Positions 5,343 through 5,457 of a DNA stretch of 5,457 bases are shown in pieces. The notes below the pieces were generated by a model. The model saw only the letters and a program-made list of their open reading frames with translations. It did not search any database and was not told the origin of the DNA. The position numbers and the translations under genes were made by a program. Source of the stretch: Chaera sp964544355 (lineage in GTDB: Bacteria > Patescibacteriota > Saccharimonadia > Saccharimonadales > Saccharimonadaceae); assembly GCA_964544355.1 (NCBI GenBank), contig CAZJAI010000007.1, forward strand, positions 1 to 5,457, read 5' to 3'. Within the stretch, counting starts at the first letter, position 1. Each line of letters starts with the position of its first letter.

Positions 5343-5457
5343 ATGCCAAAAAGCGCCCCAATCAAGTCTCGCGCGCCGCGCGGCGCCTTAAAAATAACCG
5401 CCCAAACTGTTCGCCGGCGGCTGGCGGCAGCTTGGCAAAGGATCAGGCGCGATCGGG
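5343..5457 (+). CDS. Partial open reading frame running off the window, arginine-rich N-terminus
   Basis: An ATG seven bases after the htpX stop codon opens a frame of 38 complete codons with no stop before the end of the window. The visible residues are very basic, for example RRRLAAAWQRIRRDR near the cut end. Such a start is common in the cytoplasmic tail of membrane proteins with a large extracellular part, for instance penicillin-binding proteins, but that is a guess. No Shine-Dalgarno site is seen, and the close spacing suggests coupling to htpX. With so short a sequence a chance open frame in GC-rich DNA cannot be ruled out. Confidence 0.45.
   Translation, partial: MPKSAPIKSRAPRGALKITAQTVRRRLAAAWQRIRRDR

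Noticed and set aside
5373..5386. Palindrome GCGCCGCGCGGCGC after htpX as a terminator or operator
   Set aside because: It is followed by CTTAAAAA, not a T-tract, lies inside an open reading frame, and GC-only palindromes are expected by chance in this GC-rich stretch.
1..5457. CRISPR array, insertion sequence, tRNA or rRNA gene
   Set aside because: No regularly spaced repeats, transposase motifs, terminal inverted repeats with a gene between them, or cloverleaf were seen. The GTTCGA at 167-172 followed by CCACCA at 189-194 superficially recalls a tRNA 3' end but no matching acceptor or anticodon arm exists.

Overview
The window looks like a compact bacterial chromosome segment. All genes lie on the + strand, gaps are short and the standard code fits (TAA, TAG and TGA all serve as stops). 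Protein style, the small genome-like packing and the LemA / Tim44-like-DUF3137 / HtpX cluster suggest a Candidate Phyla Radiation bacterium, most likely Candidatus Saccharibacteria (TM7). That assignment is inference from resemblance; no rRNA or other marker gene is present to confirm it.

Layout. Positions 1-285 hold no convincing gene. They contain a strongly self-complementary segment (8-131) and then an AT-rich promoter region (about 175-285) with several palindromes. Positions 286-2324 form a three-gene operon: a MarR-family repressor, an ABC ATPase that overlaps it by ATGA, and an ABC-2 type permease 12 bases downstream. This is a classic self-regulated drug or metabolite exporter unit of the DrrAB kind. 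A hairpin with a T-tract at 2304-2346 probably ends it.

A second, membrane quality-control cluster follows. lemA (2426-2983) has an extended -10 promoter and a strong Shine-Dalgarno site. Next comes a 461-residue membrane protein that appears to join a Tim44-like domain to a DUF3137-like domain (3031-4416). Last is the M48 zinc metalloprotease gene htpX (4458-5336). htpX has a -35/-10 pair whose predicted start site falls on its own ATG, so it is probably made as a leaderless mRNA. An open, arginine-rich reading frame starts at 5343 and runs off the end of the window.

The exporter operon would respond to a small-molecule ligand of MarR. The LemA-to-HtpX cluster probably acts together at the cytoplasmic membrane, with HtpX cleaving misfolded membrane proteins and the other two as membrane-anchored partners of unknown exact role. 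The least explained parts are the structured segment at 8-131, the two-domain middle protein and the leaderless htpX start.
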